NCBI GenBank assembly: GCA_900465675.1
Contig: UBJR01000002.1
Coordinates: 372,001 to 436,000 of the forward strand
Length of the DNA stretch: 64,000 nt
Origin: Hyphomicrobiales bacterium
GTDB taxonomy: Bacteria > Pseudomonadota > Alphaproteobacteria > Rhizobiales > Rhizobiaceae
Reading direction: 5' to 3'
Of the stretch, positions 35,373 to 44,142 are shown one piece after another. Position 1 is the stretch's first letter. Each line of letters begins with the position of its first letter. Made by a program: the position numbers and the translations under genes. The notes under the pieces were generated by a model, which was not told the origin of the DNA, searched no databases, and worked only from the letters and a program-made list of their open reading frames with translations.

Positions 35373-36275
35373 TCAGTGGCCTCCGGACTTGCCGCCGCCA
35401 GATCTGTGGCTGTCATCGCGGCCTTCCTGGTGGCCGCCATCTCCGTGGCTTCCGGAATGATCATTGCCGGATTTGTCATCGCCACGGTGGTTATCGCCGG
35501 GTCTGCTGCCACCGGAACGGTTGTCTCCAGGCTTGTCACCGGAGTGGCCGTTCCCGGGCTTGCCACCACCATGGTTGCCGCCGCCGGAATGGCCACCACC
35601 GTGCCTGTCGCCACCAGACTTATTGCCGCCAGGCTGTCCACCACTGGAGTGGTCGCCGCCAGGTCTGCCGCCGCCGGAATTGTGGTCGCCGGGTTTACCA
35701 CCGTCAGATTTGTGGCCGCCAGACTTGCCGCCGTCCTTTCTGTCACCATGGCCGCCCCAGGACTTACCCGGATCACGGCCATGCTTTCCATCACCGGAAT
35801 GGCCGCTGTCCTTGCTCCCGTTACCAGCATGCCCACCATGATGGTGATCGCCTTTGCCGGATCCCTGACCACCGCTGCCAGAACCATGACCGCCGTTACC
35901 TGGACCATGACCACCGTTGCCGGGGTCGTGACCACCGTCACCAGGACCATGGCCACCGTCGCCGGGTCCAGTTCCGCCGTTGCCGGATCCAGTTCCGCCA
36001 CTACCCGGGTCACCACCACTCCCCGGACTGCCACCGGAACCGGCGCTCGATGCCGATACCTGCGGAGCGCCGCCGGTTCCTCCGGCATCATCGTTAGAGC
36101 CTTGGTAGTTATCCGCTGGAATCGCGGCCGTCGGGCGGCAGAGGCGGGCTTCGAGGGTTCCCGGCTTAACGAGACGACAGTCGATGCGCAGAGGAAGAGG
36201 TGCAGAGAATGCGAGACTGCTGGAGGCCATGAGATAGGCGATGGCCACGCCGTATTTCGCTGCTGTTCTTAACAT
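35373..36275 (-). CDS. Secreted low-complexity Gly/His/Asp/Ser-rich protein
   Basis: A 300-residue protein I cannot assign to a family. Residues 1-25 are a classical signal peptide (AAKYGVAIAYLMASSSLAFSA). Residues 26-62 form a short conserved-looking head with two Cys (33 and 46) that could form a disulfide. From about 65 to the end it is almost all Gly, Ser, Asp, His, Lys, Pro and Asn in imperfect GGxxxG repeats such as GDGGHGPGDGGHDPGNGG. The C-terminal part is His- and Asp-rich, suggesting metal or polysaccharide binding. GGGAG lies 7 bases before the ATG. The repeat keeps other frames open too, but only this one has signal peptide plus ribosome site. Confidence 0.8.
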   Translation of the reverse strand: MLRTAAKYGVAIAYLMASSSLAFSAPLPLRIDCRLVKPGTLEARLCRPTAAIPADNYQGSNDDAGGTGGAPQVSASSAGSGGSPGSGGDPGSGGTGSGNGGTGPGDGGHGPGDGGHDPGNGGHGPGNGGHGSGSGGQGSGKGDHHHGGHAGNGSKDSGHSGDGKHGRDPGKSWGGHGDRKDGGKSGGHKSDGGKPGDHNSGGGRPGGDHSSGGQPGGNKSGGDRHGGGHSGGGNHGGGKPGNGHSGDKPGDNRSGGSRPGDNHRGDDKSGNDHSGSHGDGGHQEGRDDSHRSGGGKSGGH

Positions 36276-36742
36276 GGGGCAACTCCCTAGTTAACAAAAC
36301 GCTAACGAAATAGATTTTATATTAGCTATGCATTACTCCCAGCTATGAACGTTGCCATCCCCATTACATCTTAATCCATAGCCAACTTCCTATTCATAAG
36401 GTCTAGCTTAAAGGGACTAGCACTTTTGAAGGATTGGATAAGAGGCACTACGCCCCTTCATCGGCGGCCCGCTGGATTGATTTTTCTATCGTAAATCAGT
36501 GCCTTGCCGGAACACTCCACGTAGACGAGCATGGTCTGCCGCCGTGGTTCGCGGGGTCGCGGTAGTCACGTCAGAGCCGACGATGACGCAGCGCGATAGC
36601 CTGAAGTGGATCGATCACATCAAAGCACGCATTTGCCTGATGTAACCGGGTGAATTTCGGAGGTTTGCGCTTTGGCTTTAAGCTCACGAGACGTCAAAGA
36701 CCGCGGGAGAGCCTGATAGACAACCTAGATCTTGGGAAAATT
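36276..36742. other. Long intergenic region between glycine-rich gene and tRNA-Ala
   Basis: 467 bases with no supported gene. The left 150 bases are AT-rich (runs such as TAGATTTTATATTAGC) and probably hold the promoter of the glycine-rich gene. A 52-codon open stretch at 36407-36565 (plus strand) ends DEHGLPPWFAGSR but lacks an ATG and ribosome site; it may be a decayed gene end. The right part carries the sequence downstream of the tRNA. Confidence 0.5.
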
Positions 36743-36818
<76 letters not shown>

Positions 36819-36921
36819 ATCAGGGTGGTCCGGTATTTCTTCCGGTCCTGGGATCCTCCGATGCGGGCTAACCCGGCGGAGTGGCGGCTTATTACTTGCG
36901 GTTTTCGCAGATGGCAAGCCT

Positions 36922-36959
36922 AAAAAAACGGCCCGGAGATTTTTTGTCGTCCGGGCCGT
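36922..36959 (-). terminator. Terminator of the FYDLN protein gene
   Basis: Perfect 10-bp stem ACGGCCCGGA with TCCGGGCCGT, 12-base loop, followed on the minus strand by seven T. It lies 14 bases after the stop of the FYDLN gene. Confidence 0.93.
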
Positions 36960-36972
36960 GATTTCTGTCGTA

Positions 36973-37365
36973 TCAGACTTCGTCTTCGTCGCCGGTAACG
37001 CCGATGATGTCGCTCATGTCGTCATCTTCATCGTCTTCGTCGGCTTCGAGGAAGGTATCGTCGTCGTCATCGCCTTCGATCTCGACGTCGTCATCGCCCA
37101 TGTCAGGAATGTCGTCGCCGCTCGCGCCTTCATCGGCGTCCTCGAGCGAGACGAGTTCGACTTCCGTGCTCTCGGTATCGACTTCCTGCACGTCGTCGTC
37201 TTCGCTTGCCGCCTCAGCGGCTGCTGCAGCCGAGGTTTCCTGGAAGAAGGATAGGGGATAGGATTTGCCGGTGTACGGAGAAACGATCGGATCCCGGTTC
37301 AGATCGTAGAACTTCTTGCCGGTTTCCGGATCGGTACGCTTGGTTCCAAGTTCCGTTTTCGCCAC
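36973..37365 (-). CDS. TIGR02300 / FYDLN acid-domain protein (GTG start)
   Basis: Alphaproteobacterial protein of unknown function, 130 residues. The N-terminal third is basic and conserved: AKTELGTKRTDPETGKKFYD followed by LNRDPIVSPYTGKSYP. The rest is extremely acidic (runs such as EGDDDDDTFLEADEDDEDDD), predicted disordered. The GTG at 37365 is chosen: GAGG lies about 6 bases before it and homologues begin AKTELG. An upstream extension of 10 residues is unlikely. It is divergent from the PaiB-like gene. Confidence 0.9.
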   Translation of the reverse strand: MAKTELGTKRTDPETGKKFYDLNRDPIVSPYTGKSYPLSFFQETSAAAAAEAASEDDDVQEVDTESTEVELVSLEDADEGASGDDIPDMGDDDVEIEGDDDDDTFLEADEDDEDDDMSDIIGVTGDEDEV

Positions 37366-37556
37366 TATAAGCCTCGTGAGAATGGCCGAATACATTCGGC
37401 TGTGCCGTGTAAACCGGCGTTCTTTTCGGAATTTATAAGCCGGTCCCCATAATCGTTGCGGCCAATGATGTCAAAGCGAAACTTCGTATCGCAAGATGAC
37501 CGGCAAATAACATTGTGTTAGGAAGCGCCGAAGACACAGAAACCGGCGAGAAACCA

Positions 37557-38201
37557 ATGTATCAGCCGCCTCACTTCCGGGAAGACGATCTGGCGACCCA
37601 GCACCAGCTGATCCGCGCCCATCCACTCGGACTGCTGATCACCGCCGGAGCGAGCGGATTGGTCGCCAATCCTGTCCCTTTCCATCTCGATGCCGCGGCG
37701 TCAGAAAAAGGGACGTTGCGGCTGCATCTGGCGAAAGCCAACGGCCAATGGCGCGACATCCAGGACGGAGCACCCATTCTTGCCGTCTTCCAGGGCGCCA
37801 ACTCCTATGTGACGCCGTCCTGGTACAAGACCAAGCAGGAAACCGGCAAGGTCGTGCCGACCTGGAACTATGCGATCGTTCAGGCGCGCGGCAGCGCCCG
37901 GGTGATCGACGATGCGGACTGGCTGCGGTCGCAGATCAACGCGCTCACTGGCCAGCATGAGGGCAACCGCGAGAAGCCATGGGCGGTGGACGATGCGCCC
38001 GACGATTTCATCCGGGCGCAGATGAAGGGCATCATCGGCATCGAAATCGAGATATCGGCGCTTGAAGGCAAATGGAAGGTCAGTCAGAACCGCCCCGTTG
38101 CCGACCGCGAAGGCGTTGCTGCAGGATTGGGCGCGGCAAGCGGCCAGGAAGACATGATCGAGCTCGTCAAACGCTATGGCGGGCTGGAAGGAAACCATTG
38201 A
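37557..38201 (+). CDS. PaiB-like FMN-binding negative transcriptional regulator family protein
   Basis: Split-barrel flavin-binding-fold protein of 214 residues, starting [20 protein letters not shown]. Family blocks seen are [35 protein letters not shown] and [19 protein letters not shown]. The 'transcriptional regulator' name comes from Bacillus PaiB; there is no clear DNA-binding domain, and a flavin- or heme-linked role is equally possible. Its stop overlaps the TTG start of cmk, so cmk is translationally coupled to it. In many proteobacteria aroA occupies this position. Confidence 0.88.
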   Translation: MYQPPHFREDDLATQHQLIRAHPLGLLITAGASGLVANPVPFHLDAAASEKGTLRLHLAKANGQWRDIQDGAPILAVFQGANSYVTPSWYKTKQETGKVVPTWNYAIVQARGSARVIDDADWLRSQINALTGQHEGNREKPWAVDDAPDDFIRAQMKGIIGIEIEISALEGKWKVSQNRPVADREGVAAGLGAASGQEDMIELVKRYGGLEGNH

Positions 38202-38842
38202 AAACGACATTCACGATTGCCATCGACGGCCCGGCAGCGGCCGGCAAGGGTACGCTTTCGCGCCGGATCGCCGATGAATACGGCTTCCACCACCTGGATA
38301 CGGGATTGACCTACCGGGCAACCGCCAAGGCGCTCATCGATGCCGCCCTGCCGCTCGATGACGAGGCGGTGGCCGAAAAGATCGCCCGCGAGGTTGAACT
38401 CGCCGGGCTCGATCGCGATATACTTTCGAAGCATGAGATCGGCGAAGCCGCCTCGAAGATTGCCGTGATGCCTGCGGTTCGCCGCGCACTTGTAGAAGCG
38501 CAGCAGCGCTTTGCCGGAATGGCGCCGGGAACGGTGCTCGACGGCCGCGACATCGGTACCGTGGTCTGTCCGGATGCCCCGGTGAAACTCTATGTGACGG
38601 CTTCGCCCGAGGTGCGCGCGAGGCGGCGCTACGACGAAATCACGGCGAAAGGAACGGCTGCCGATTTCGAGGCAATTTTCGAGGATGTGAAGCGGCGCGA
38701 CGAACGCGACATGGGACGGGCCGACAGCCCTTTGAAACCAGCCGATGACGCGCACTTGCTTGATACGTCGGAAATGAGTATAGAGGCCGCGTTTCAAGCC
38801 GCAAAGTCGATCATCGATGCGGCCTTGAGCCGAAATAACTGA
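38198..38842 (+). CDS. cmk: Cytidylate kinase (TTG start)
   Basis: Phosphorylates CMP and dCMP for nucleotide recycling. It has 214 residues with P-loop [19 protein letters not shown] (about 7-25), CMP-binding [14 protein letters not shown] and [14 protein letters not shown], and lid [19 protein letters not shown]. No ATG lies near the conserved N-terminus; the TTG at 38198 has GGAAGGA 5-6 bases upstream and overlaps the PaiB-like stop. The cmk-rpsA order is conserved. A weak start codon within a coupled overlap implies low expression relative to rpsA. Confidence 0.95.
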   Translation: MKTTFTIAIDGPAAAGKGTLSRRIADEYGFHHLDTGLTYRATAKALIDAALPLDDEAVAEKIAREVELAGLDRDILSKHEIGEAASKIAVMPAVRRALVEAQQRFAGMAPGTVLDGRDIGTVVCPDAPVKLYVTASPEVRARRRYDEITAKGTAADFEAIFEDVKRRDERDMGRADSPLKPADDAHLLDTSEMSIEAAFQAAKSIIDAALSRNN

Positions 38843-38850
38843 AATTCGAG

Positions 38851-38886
38851 CGGTCCGTTGGCGCCTTGCGCGGCGGGACGCTTTTT
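38851..38886 (+). terminator. Weak hairpin plus T-run between cmk and rpsA
   Basis: GTCC (38853-38856) can pair with GGAC (38876-38879), with inner GCC/GGC pairs, followed by GCTTTTT. It is imperfect but positioned to end the cmk transcript or attenuate entry into rpsA. A separate rpsA promoter probably lies in 38887-39005. Confidence 0.4.
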
Positions 38887-39018
38887 AAAAGCCTGAAATT
38901 CCGTCCAAGCGCCGGATTGCTTCCCTTAAGGAGGCGGACTGGGTTCAGGCCTGTTCAACACGAACCAACCGGCGCATACGTGGGCCTTGCAGCTATCGAA
39001 GGCCACGCAGGAGATTTT

Positions 39019-40719
39019 ATGTCAGTAGCTACTCCCTCTCGCGAAGATTTCGCGGCCCTTCTCGAAGAGTCTTTTGCCAAGAACGATCTGGCCGAAGGCT
39101 ATGTCACCAAGGGCATCGTCACCGGCATCGAAAAGGATGTCGCCGTTGTTGACGTCGGCCTGAAGGTCGAAGGCCGCATCGCGCTCAAGGAATTCGGCGC
39201 ACGCGCCAAGGACGGTTCGCTGAAGGTCGGCGACGAAGTCGAAGTTTACGTCGAGCGCATCGAAAACGCCCTTGGCGAAGCTGTTCTGTCGCGCGAGAAG
39301 GCTCGCCGCGAAGAAAGCTGGATCAAGCTCGAAGCCAAGTTCGAAGCTGGCGAGCGCGTCGAAGGCGTGATCTTCAACCAGGTCAAGGGCGGCTTCACGG
39401 TCGATCTCGACGGTGCGATCGCCTTCCTGCCGCGTTCTCAGGTCGACATCCGCCCGATCCGCGACGTTTCCCCGCTGATGCACAACCCGCAGCCCTTCGA
39501 AATCCTCAAGATGGACAAGCGCCGCGGCAACATCGTGGTTTCGCGCCGTACGGTTCTGGAAGAATCCCGTGCCGAGCAGCGTTCTGAAATCGTTCAGAAC
39601 CTCGAAGAAGGCCAGGTTGTTGACGGCGTCGTCAAGAACATCACCGATTACGGTGCGTTCGTTGACCTCGGCGGCATCGACGGCCTGCTGCACGTTACCG
39701 ACATGGCATGGCGCCGCGTCAACCATCCGTCGGAAATCCTGAACATCGGCCAGCAGGTCAAGGTTCAGATCATCCGCATCAACCAGGAAACCCACCGCAT
39801 CTCGCTCGGCATGAAGCAGCTCGAGTCCGATCCGTGGGATGGCATCCAGGCGAAGTATCCGGAAGGCAAGAAGATCTCCGGTACCGTCACGAACATCACC
39901 GACTACGGTGCGTTCGTCGAACTGGAGCCGGGCATCGAAGGCCTGATCCACATCTCGGAAATGTCCTGGACCAAGAAGAACGTACACCCCGGCAAGATTC
40001 TATCCACGAGCCAGGAAGTCGAAGTCGTCGTTCTCGAAGTCGATCCGTCCAAGCGCCGTATCTCGCTCGGCCTCAAGCAGACGCTGGAAAATCCGTGGGC
40101 AGCATTCGCCCGCAACAACCCGGCTGGCACTGAAGTCGAAGGCGAAGTCAAGAACAAGACCGAATTCGGCCTGTTCATCGGCCTCGACGGCGACGTTGAC
40201 GGCATGGTGCACCTTTCTGACCTCGACTGGAACCGTCCGGGCGAGCAGGTCATCGAAGAGTTCAACAAGGGCGATGTCGTCAAGGCTGTCGTTCTCGATG
40301 TTGACGTCGAAAAGGAACGCATCTCGCTCGGCATCAAGCAGCTCGGCAAGGATGCAGTCGGCGACGCCGCTGCCTCTGGCGACCTGCGCAAGAATGCAGT
40401 CGTTTCCTGCGAAATCACCGCAGTCAACGATGGCGGCATCGAAGTGAAGCTCGTCGAACACGAAGACATCACCTCGTTCATCCGCCGTGCAGATCTCGCA
40501 CGCGACCGCGACGACCAGCGTCCGGAACGCTTCTCGGTTGGCCAGGTTGTTGACGCCCGCGTCACCAACTTCTCCAAGAAGGACCGCAAGATCATGCTGT
40601 CCATCAAGGCTCTGGAAATCGCAGAAGAGAAGGAAGCCGTCGCTCAGTTCGGTTCGTCCGACTCCGGCGCTTCGCTCGGCGACATCCTGGGCGCGGCTCT
40701 GAAGAACCGCGGCGAGTAA
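39019..40719 (+). CDS. rpsA: 30S ribosomal protein S1
   Basis: Large RNA-binding ribosomal protein that recruits structured mRNAs. It has 566 residues with six S1 domains starting near 27, 112, 198, 284, 371 and 457; domains 3 and 4 show the ITDYGAFVDLGGIDGLLHVTD and ITDYGAFVELEPGIEGLIHI repeats. Its codon usage is strongly biased as expected for a highly expressed gene. The ATG at 39019 follows GCAGGAG; an upstream open extension is not conserved. A strong terminator follows. Confidence 0.98.
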   Translation: MSVATPSREDFAALLEESFAKNDLAEGYVTKGIVTGIEKDVAVVDVGLKVEGRIALKEFGARAKDGSLKVGDEVEVYVERIENALGEAVLSREKARREESWIKLEAKFEAGERVEGVIFNQVKGGFTVDLDGAIAFLPRSQVDIRPIRDVSPLMHNPQPFEILKMDKRRGNIVVSRRTVLEESRAEQRSEIVQNLEEGQVVDGVVKNITDYGAFVDLGGIDGLLHVTDMAWRRVNHPSEILNIGQQVKVQIIRINQETHRISLGMKQLESDPWDGIQAKYPEGKKISGTVTNITDYGAFVELEPGIEGLIHISEMSWTKKNVHPGKILSTSQEVEVVVLEVDPSKRRISLGLKQTLENPWAAFARNNPAGTEVEGEVKNKTEFGLFIGLDGDVDGMVHLSDLDWNRPGEQVIEEFNKGDVVKAVVLDVDVEKERISLGIKQLGKDAVGDAAASGDLRKNAVVSCEITAVNDGGIEVKLVEHEDITSFIRRADLARDRDDQRPERFSVGQVVDARVTNFSKKDRKIMLSIKALEIAEEKEAVAQFGSSDSGASLGDILGAALKNRGE

Positions 40720-40742
40720 TCGCTTCAAGCATTGAAACAAAG

Positions 40743-40771
40743 AACCCGCCGGAGCGATCCGGCGGGTTTTT
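40743..40771 (+). terminator. rpsA terminator
   Basis: Perfect 11-bp stem AACCCGCCGGA with TCCGGCGGGTT, 4-base loop GCGA, followed by T residues. It lies 23 bases after the rpsA stop, and the A/T balance also allows some function for the opposite strand. Confidence 0.93.
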
Positions 40772-40797
40772 CTTTGACCTGAATTTTGGAAGTGCCG

Positions 40798-42288
40798 TTA
40801 TTCCCAGCCGACCATGCGCTGATAGAGCGCGAAAACCGGATCGGCGACCGGAGGCTCTTCGTGGCGCGCTTCGATCTCGGGAAGATCGGCGGGCACCCTG
40901 CCCTGCGGACGCTGCTCCTGCTGAGAGGCCGATTGCTGCTCCTCGCCAGACTGCGCATCCTGCTCTTCTTCGCCCGCACTGCCTTCATAGTCGCTGCGAT
41001 GCATCTGGCCATCGCGGCGTTCGGCGCCATCCTTGGCGAATTGATAGGGCTGAGCGATATAGCCGACGCCGTCGGGTGAGCGCAGCAGACCGGCTTTCTG
41101 AACCATCTCGGCAAGATCGGCCGGTAGGATCTGCGGCTGGGCGACGATCTCCTTCTGCTGGCGAGCGAGCTGGGCCGGATCGGCTGCAGGCGCTGCGCGT
41201 GCCGCTTCCGCCGGCGCGGCTTTGGCGCTCGCCATCTGGTCCGGACCATCCATCGCTTCGCTGATGTCATCACTCGCCGGCTGATCGAGCGCTGCTTCGA
41301 TATCCTCAGGTGCGTCCGCCAGGACCTCGAGAAGCGTTGCGGTCTCCTGTTCGTTGATGATGGCGACCAGCAGTTCGGATGCTTCCTCGGTGATCGACGC
41401 GAGAACAGCAGGCCAGATCTTCGGAATATCGGGTTCGGCGCGCTCCCTGGCGAGCGGCGCGTGTGGCGCTTCGGCTTCCTCAAGCACCTGCGGCGCATCA
41501 GGCGCCATCGCTTCCGTTTCCGGTTGCTCCGGGTCTTCCGATGCGGCAGCCTGCGCCAATTCGTTGGCGGCCAGCGGCTCTTCGGCAATCTCTTCGATCT
41601 CGTCAACCGGTAGATCGGACAAACCGGCAAGCGGAGAAGGCTGGGCCGCAACTGCTGCCGGTCTGGCTTGCGCCTGCGGTCGCGCTTCATGCGCTGCATC
41701 GGTCCCTGATTTCGGAGCCGGCAGAACGCTGTCTTCGTGCAGTGCGATGTCAGGTCGTGGTTCTGCCCGAAGCGGTGAAGCATCGTTCTGGCGATACGAA
41801 CGAACGACCGCGCGAGCCACCAGATCGCGATCCTTGTAGCGGACGGTCTCCAGATAGGCGACGACCCGGGCGGCTTCCGGCCCTGCAGGATTCTTCAGTG
41901 CTTCGGCGATCAGGCGCAGCGGCAGCGTGTGGCCATCGGCGGCGAGCTGCGTTTCGATCTCGTTGATGCGGGTTGCAGGCAGCTTCTGGATGACATCGGC
42001 AAGGCGGGACGCGAAGGTAAGATTGGTTTCGCCATCCTGACGCGGCAGCGGCAGGGCCACGGATGCTGCATTGATGGCATCGAGCAGCGCGTCGAACATG
42101 CGTTCGCGGGCTGCCGCCAAGAGGAGGTTAAGCTTTCCGGCAATTGCCGAATTCAGATCGGAGCCTTCGACCGCCTGAACGGGCGCCGGGGCAACGATCG
42201 ACCGGGCAAGTCCGCTAGCGACAATCGCCGCAGCCTGTCCGTTGGAAGAAAGACTCGTATTTGACGCTGCACGAACCGGAGTCAACAT
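40798..42288 (-). CDS. Large hypothetical protein with disordered acidic centre
   Basis: A 496-residue protein not recognised. Residues about 40-175 look folded and helical (LNLLLAAARERMFDALLDAI, ETNLTFASRLADVIQKLPA, LPLRLIAEALKNP). Residues about 185-380 are Ala/Glu/Pro-rich and probably disordered. A C-terminal conserved-looking patch QMVQ-type PADLAEMVQKAGLLRSPDGV and IAQPYQFAKDGAERRDG leads to a Gln/Glu-rich stretch and a tail DPVFALYQRMVGWE. Folded ends joined by a disordered centre are also seen in hook-length-type or scaffold proteins, but no assignment is justified. Coding bias is that of a real gene. It is convergent with rpsA. Confidence 0.75.
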   Translation of the reverse strand: MLTPVRAASNTSLSSNGQAAAIVASGLARSIVAPAPVQAVEGSDLNSAIAGKLNLLLAAARERMFDALLDAINAASVALPLPRQDGETNLTFASRLADVIQKLPATRINEIETQLAADGHTLPLRLIAEALKNPAGPEAARVVAYLETVRYKDRDLVARAVVRSYRQNDASPLRAEPRPDIALHEDSVLPAPKSGTDAAHEARPQAQARPAAVAAQPSPLAGLSDLPVDEIEEIAEEPLAANELAQAAASEDPEQPETEAMAPDAPQVLEEAEAPHAPLARERAEPDIPKIWPAVLASITEEASELLVAIINEQETATLLEVLADAPEDIEAALDQPASDDISEAMDGPDQMASAKAAPAEAARAAPAADPAQLARQQKEIVAQPQILPADLAEMVQKAGLLRSPDGVGYIAQPYQFAKDGAERRDGQMHRSDYEGSAGEEEQDAQSGEEQQSASQQEQRPQGRVPADLPEIEARHEEPPVADPVFALYQRMVGWE

Positions 42289-42519
42289 GGCATGCTCCTA
42301 CTTTCGCAAGTGACAATCGAAGCAGATCACACGAGGGTCGCGCTCATCGGACCCCTCGCATTCTTCCGCAGATCCTCCCGTCCGCATGGCGCGTCATCGC
42401 ACCGACGAATGCTTAAAAATTGATGATGATTCTACCGAATGGCCGTTAATGAAAAACTAACGGCCGGACAGGATGCCAATCCCGCCCGGCCGTCTCATGG
42501 CTCTCAAAGATCGCGTTGC

Positions 42520-43146
42520 TCAGCTGTGGGCGAAAATATCGGTCTCTTCCCAGCCGAGAAGATCAAGCTTGGCGCGGGTGGGCAGGAACGCGAAGCAGGC
42601 GGTGGCGTGGTCGAATCGGCCATCGCGCAGCAGGCGCTCGGTCAGCTTGTCGCGCAGCGCATGGAGATGGAGCACGTCGGACGCTGCATATTCGAGCTGG
42701 GCCTGCGAGAGCGTTGCCGCCGCCCAATCCGAGGATTGCTGCGTTTTGGAGATATCGACCTCCAGCATCTCTTTCAGATTGTCCTTCAGGCCGTGGCGAT
42801 CCGTATAGGTGCGCGACAGGCGCGAGGCGATCTTGGTGCAGAAGACAGGTGTCGTGGTCACGCCGAAGGTGTGGAACAACACGGCGATATCGAAGCGGCC
42901 GTAGTGGAAAATCTTCTGGCGCGCCGGATCGGCCAGCATCATCGTCAGGTTCGGCGCTTCCTTCTGGCCGGAGGCGATACGGATGACGTCGGCCGTGCCG
43001 TCGCCCGGCGACAACTGGACGACACAAAGACGGTCGCGGCGCGGAACGAGACCCAGCGTCTCGGTATCGATCGCGATTGCGCCCTTGTAGCGCGCGGCAT
43101 CCGCCGCGGAGATATCGCCTTCATGATAACGGATGGTGGCGGCCAT
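42520..43146 (-). CDS. Ribonuclease D-like 3'-5' exonuclease (short form)
   Basis: DEDDy-family exoribonuclease. It has 208 residues, about half the length of E. coli RNase D, and lacks HRDC domains, as is usual for this alphaproteobacterial form. Exo I IAIDTETLGLVPRRDRL (about 24-40), Exo II IFHYGRFDIAVLFHTFG (about 79-95) and Exo III QLEYAASDVLHLHALRD (about 150-166) supply the four acidic residues and the Tyr. The start MAATIRYHEG is chosen over an upstream open frame that overlaps the neighbouring regulator. The 42289-42519 gap downstream contains a hairpin (GGCCGTTA/TAACGGCC, 42441-42465) and nothing else I can support. Confidence 0.92.
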   Translation of the reverse strand: MAATIRYHEGDISAADAARYKGAIAIDTETLGLVPRRDRLCVVQLSPGDGTADVIRIASGQKEAPNLTMMLADPARQKIFHYGRFDIAVLFHTFGVTTTPVFCTKIASRLSRTYTDRHGLKDNLKEMLEVDISKTQQSSDWAAATLSQAQLEYAASDVLHLHALRDKLTERLLRDGRFDHATACFAFLPTRAKLDLLGWEETDIFAHS

Positions 43147-43220
43147 GGCTCTTCTTTTACCTCGCGTGTTTCTTCCGGCGCTATAGCGCAAAGGCGCTGG
43201 CGGCGATACGGCTTTCGACC

Positions 43221-44030
43221 TCAGAAGGTTGGCGGCGTATTGATCCAAAGCAGCACCGTCTCGCCGTCGTGGCGGTTGCGCCAGGAATGATAGCGGCGGC
43301 TTTCGAAATAAAGCGAGTCTCCAGGGCCGAGATCGAAGAACTGGTCGGAATCGAGCACCAGCTCCAGACGACCCGACAGGACATGCATGAATTCCTCGCC
43401 CTCATGCCGGTAGGCGCCTTCGCTGGTGGCGCCGGGCGCCAGCACGAAACGGTGGCAATCCATCATCCGCCGCCCTTCGGCCAGCAGCTGCACGGTCACG
43501 CCCGGTGTGGTTTCCGGCCAGGTGCGCCATTCGCCGGAGCGGACGACCGCCGTGGCATCATCGGCTTCTTCGCCCGAGAGGCGCGAAACGGTGGTGCCGT
43601 AATATTCGGCGAGATCATGTAGGGTCTTGAAGCTGACGCCCTGCGACGTGCGCTCCAGCGTCGATAGCGTCGATGACGTGATGCCCATCTCGCCAGCGAC
43701 CTGATCCAGCGTCTTGCCGGCGGCATGGCGAAGGCTGCGGAGCCGGCGGCCGATATCGGACGCGCCGGCTGTCTCGCCATTGTCGCCGGAGGGCTCTTCG
43801 CTTTCCAGCGCCTCGCGGATCGCGGCCGGGTTTAGGCCACGCTCGACACGATACCAGGAAATCTTCTTCAACCGCGCGACGTCATCGGCGCTGTATTGCC
43901 GGTGGCCGGTTTCCGAACGATCAGGCACAAGCAGGCCCTGGCTTTCCCAAAGCCGTACGGTGGAGGCGGAAATTCCCGCCAGCCGCGCTGCCTCGGCGAC
44001 CTTGTAGCGCACCGGCCCGTTACTGTTCAT
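43221..44030 (-). CDS. MerR-XRE-cupin fusion regulator
   Basis: Three-domain transcriptional regulator of 269 residues. Residues about 7-70 are a MerR-type winged helix (YKVAEAARLAGISASTVRLW, HRQYSADDVARLKKI). Residues about 92-147 are a second, XRE-type helix-turn-helix (RLRSLRHAAGKTLDQVAGE, GITSSTLSTLERTSQG). Residues about 175-267 are a cupin sensor (HRFVLAPGATSEGAYRHEGE, LGPGDSLYFESRRYHSWRN). Two DNA-binding domains in one chain are unusual. It is divergent from gabT across operator-like repeats, so it probably senses a GABA- or amino-acid-related ligand and controls gabTD. Confidence 0.9.
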   Translation of the reverse strand: MNSNGPVRYKVAEAARLAGISASTVRLWESQGLLVPDRSETGHRQYSADDVARLKKISWYRVERGLNPAAIREALESEEPSGDNGETAGASDIGRRLRSLRHAAGKTLDQVAGEMGITSSTLSTLERTSQGVSFKTLHDLAEYYGTTVSRLSGEEADDATAVVRSGEWRTWPETTPGVTVQLLAEGRRMMDCHRFVLAPGATSEGAYRHEGEEFMHVLSGRLELVLDSDQFFDLGPGDSLYFESRRYHSWRNRHDGETVLLWINTPPTF

Positions 44031-44142
44031 TCGCCAATAAATCCCTGATTCCGTGGTGCTTTATGCATCCTGCCGCGACAGAATCTCTGGTCGTGAGCAT
44101 CCATCAAAAGGCGTGATGTTTGAAGCAAAAAATGCCGCTTGA

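Noticed and set aside
35376..36272. 298-codon plus-strand frame and a 241-codon alternative minus-strand frame in the Gly-rich gene
   Set aside because: By-products of the repeat: Val/Ala/Thr-rich and lacking a start context. Only the 300-residue minus-strand frame has a signal peptide and ribosome site.
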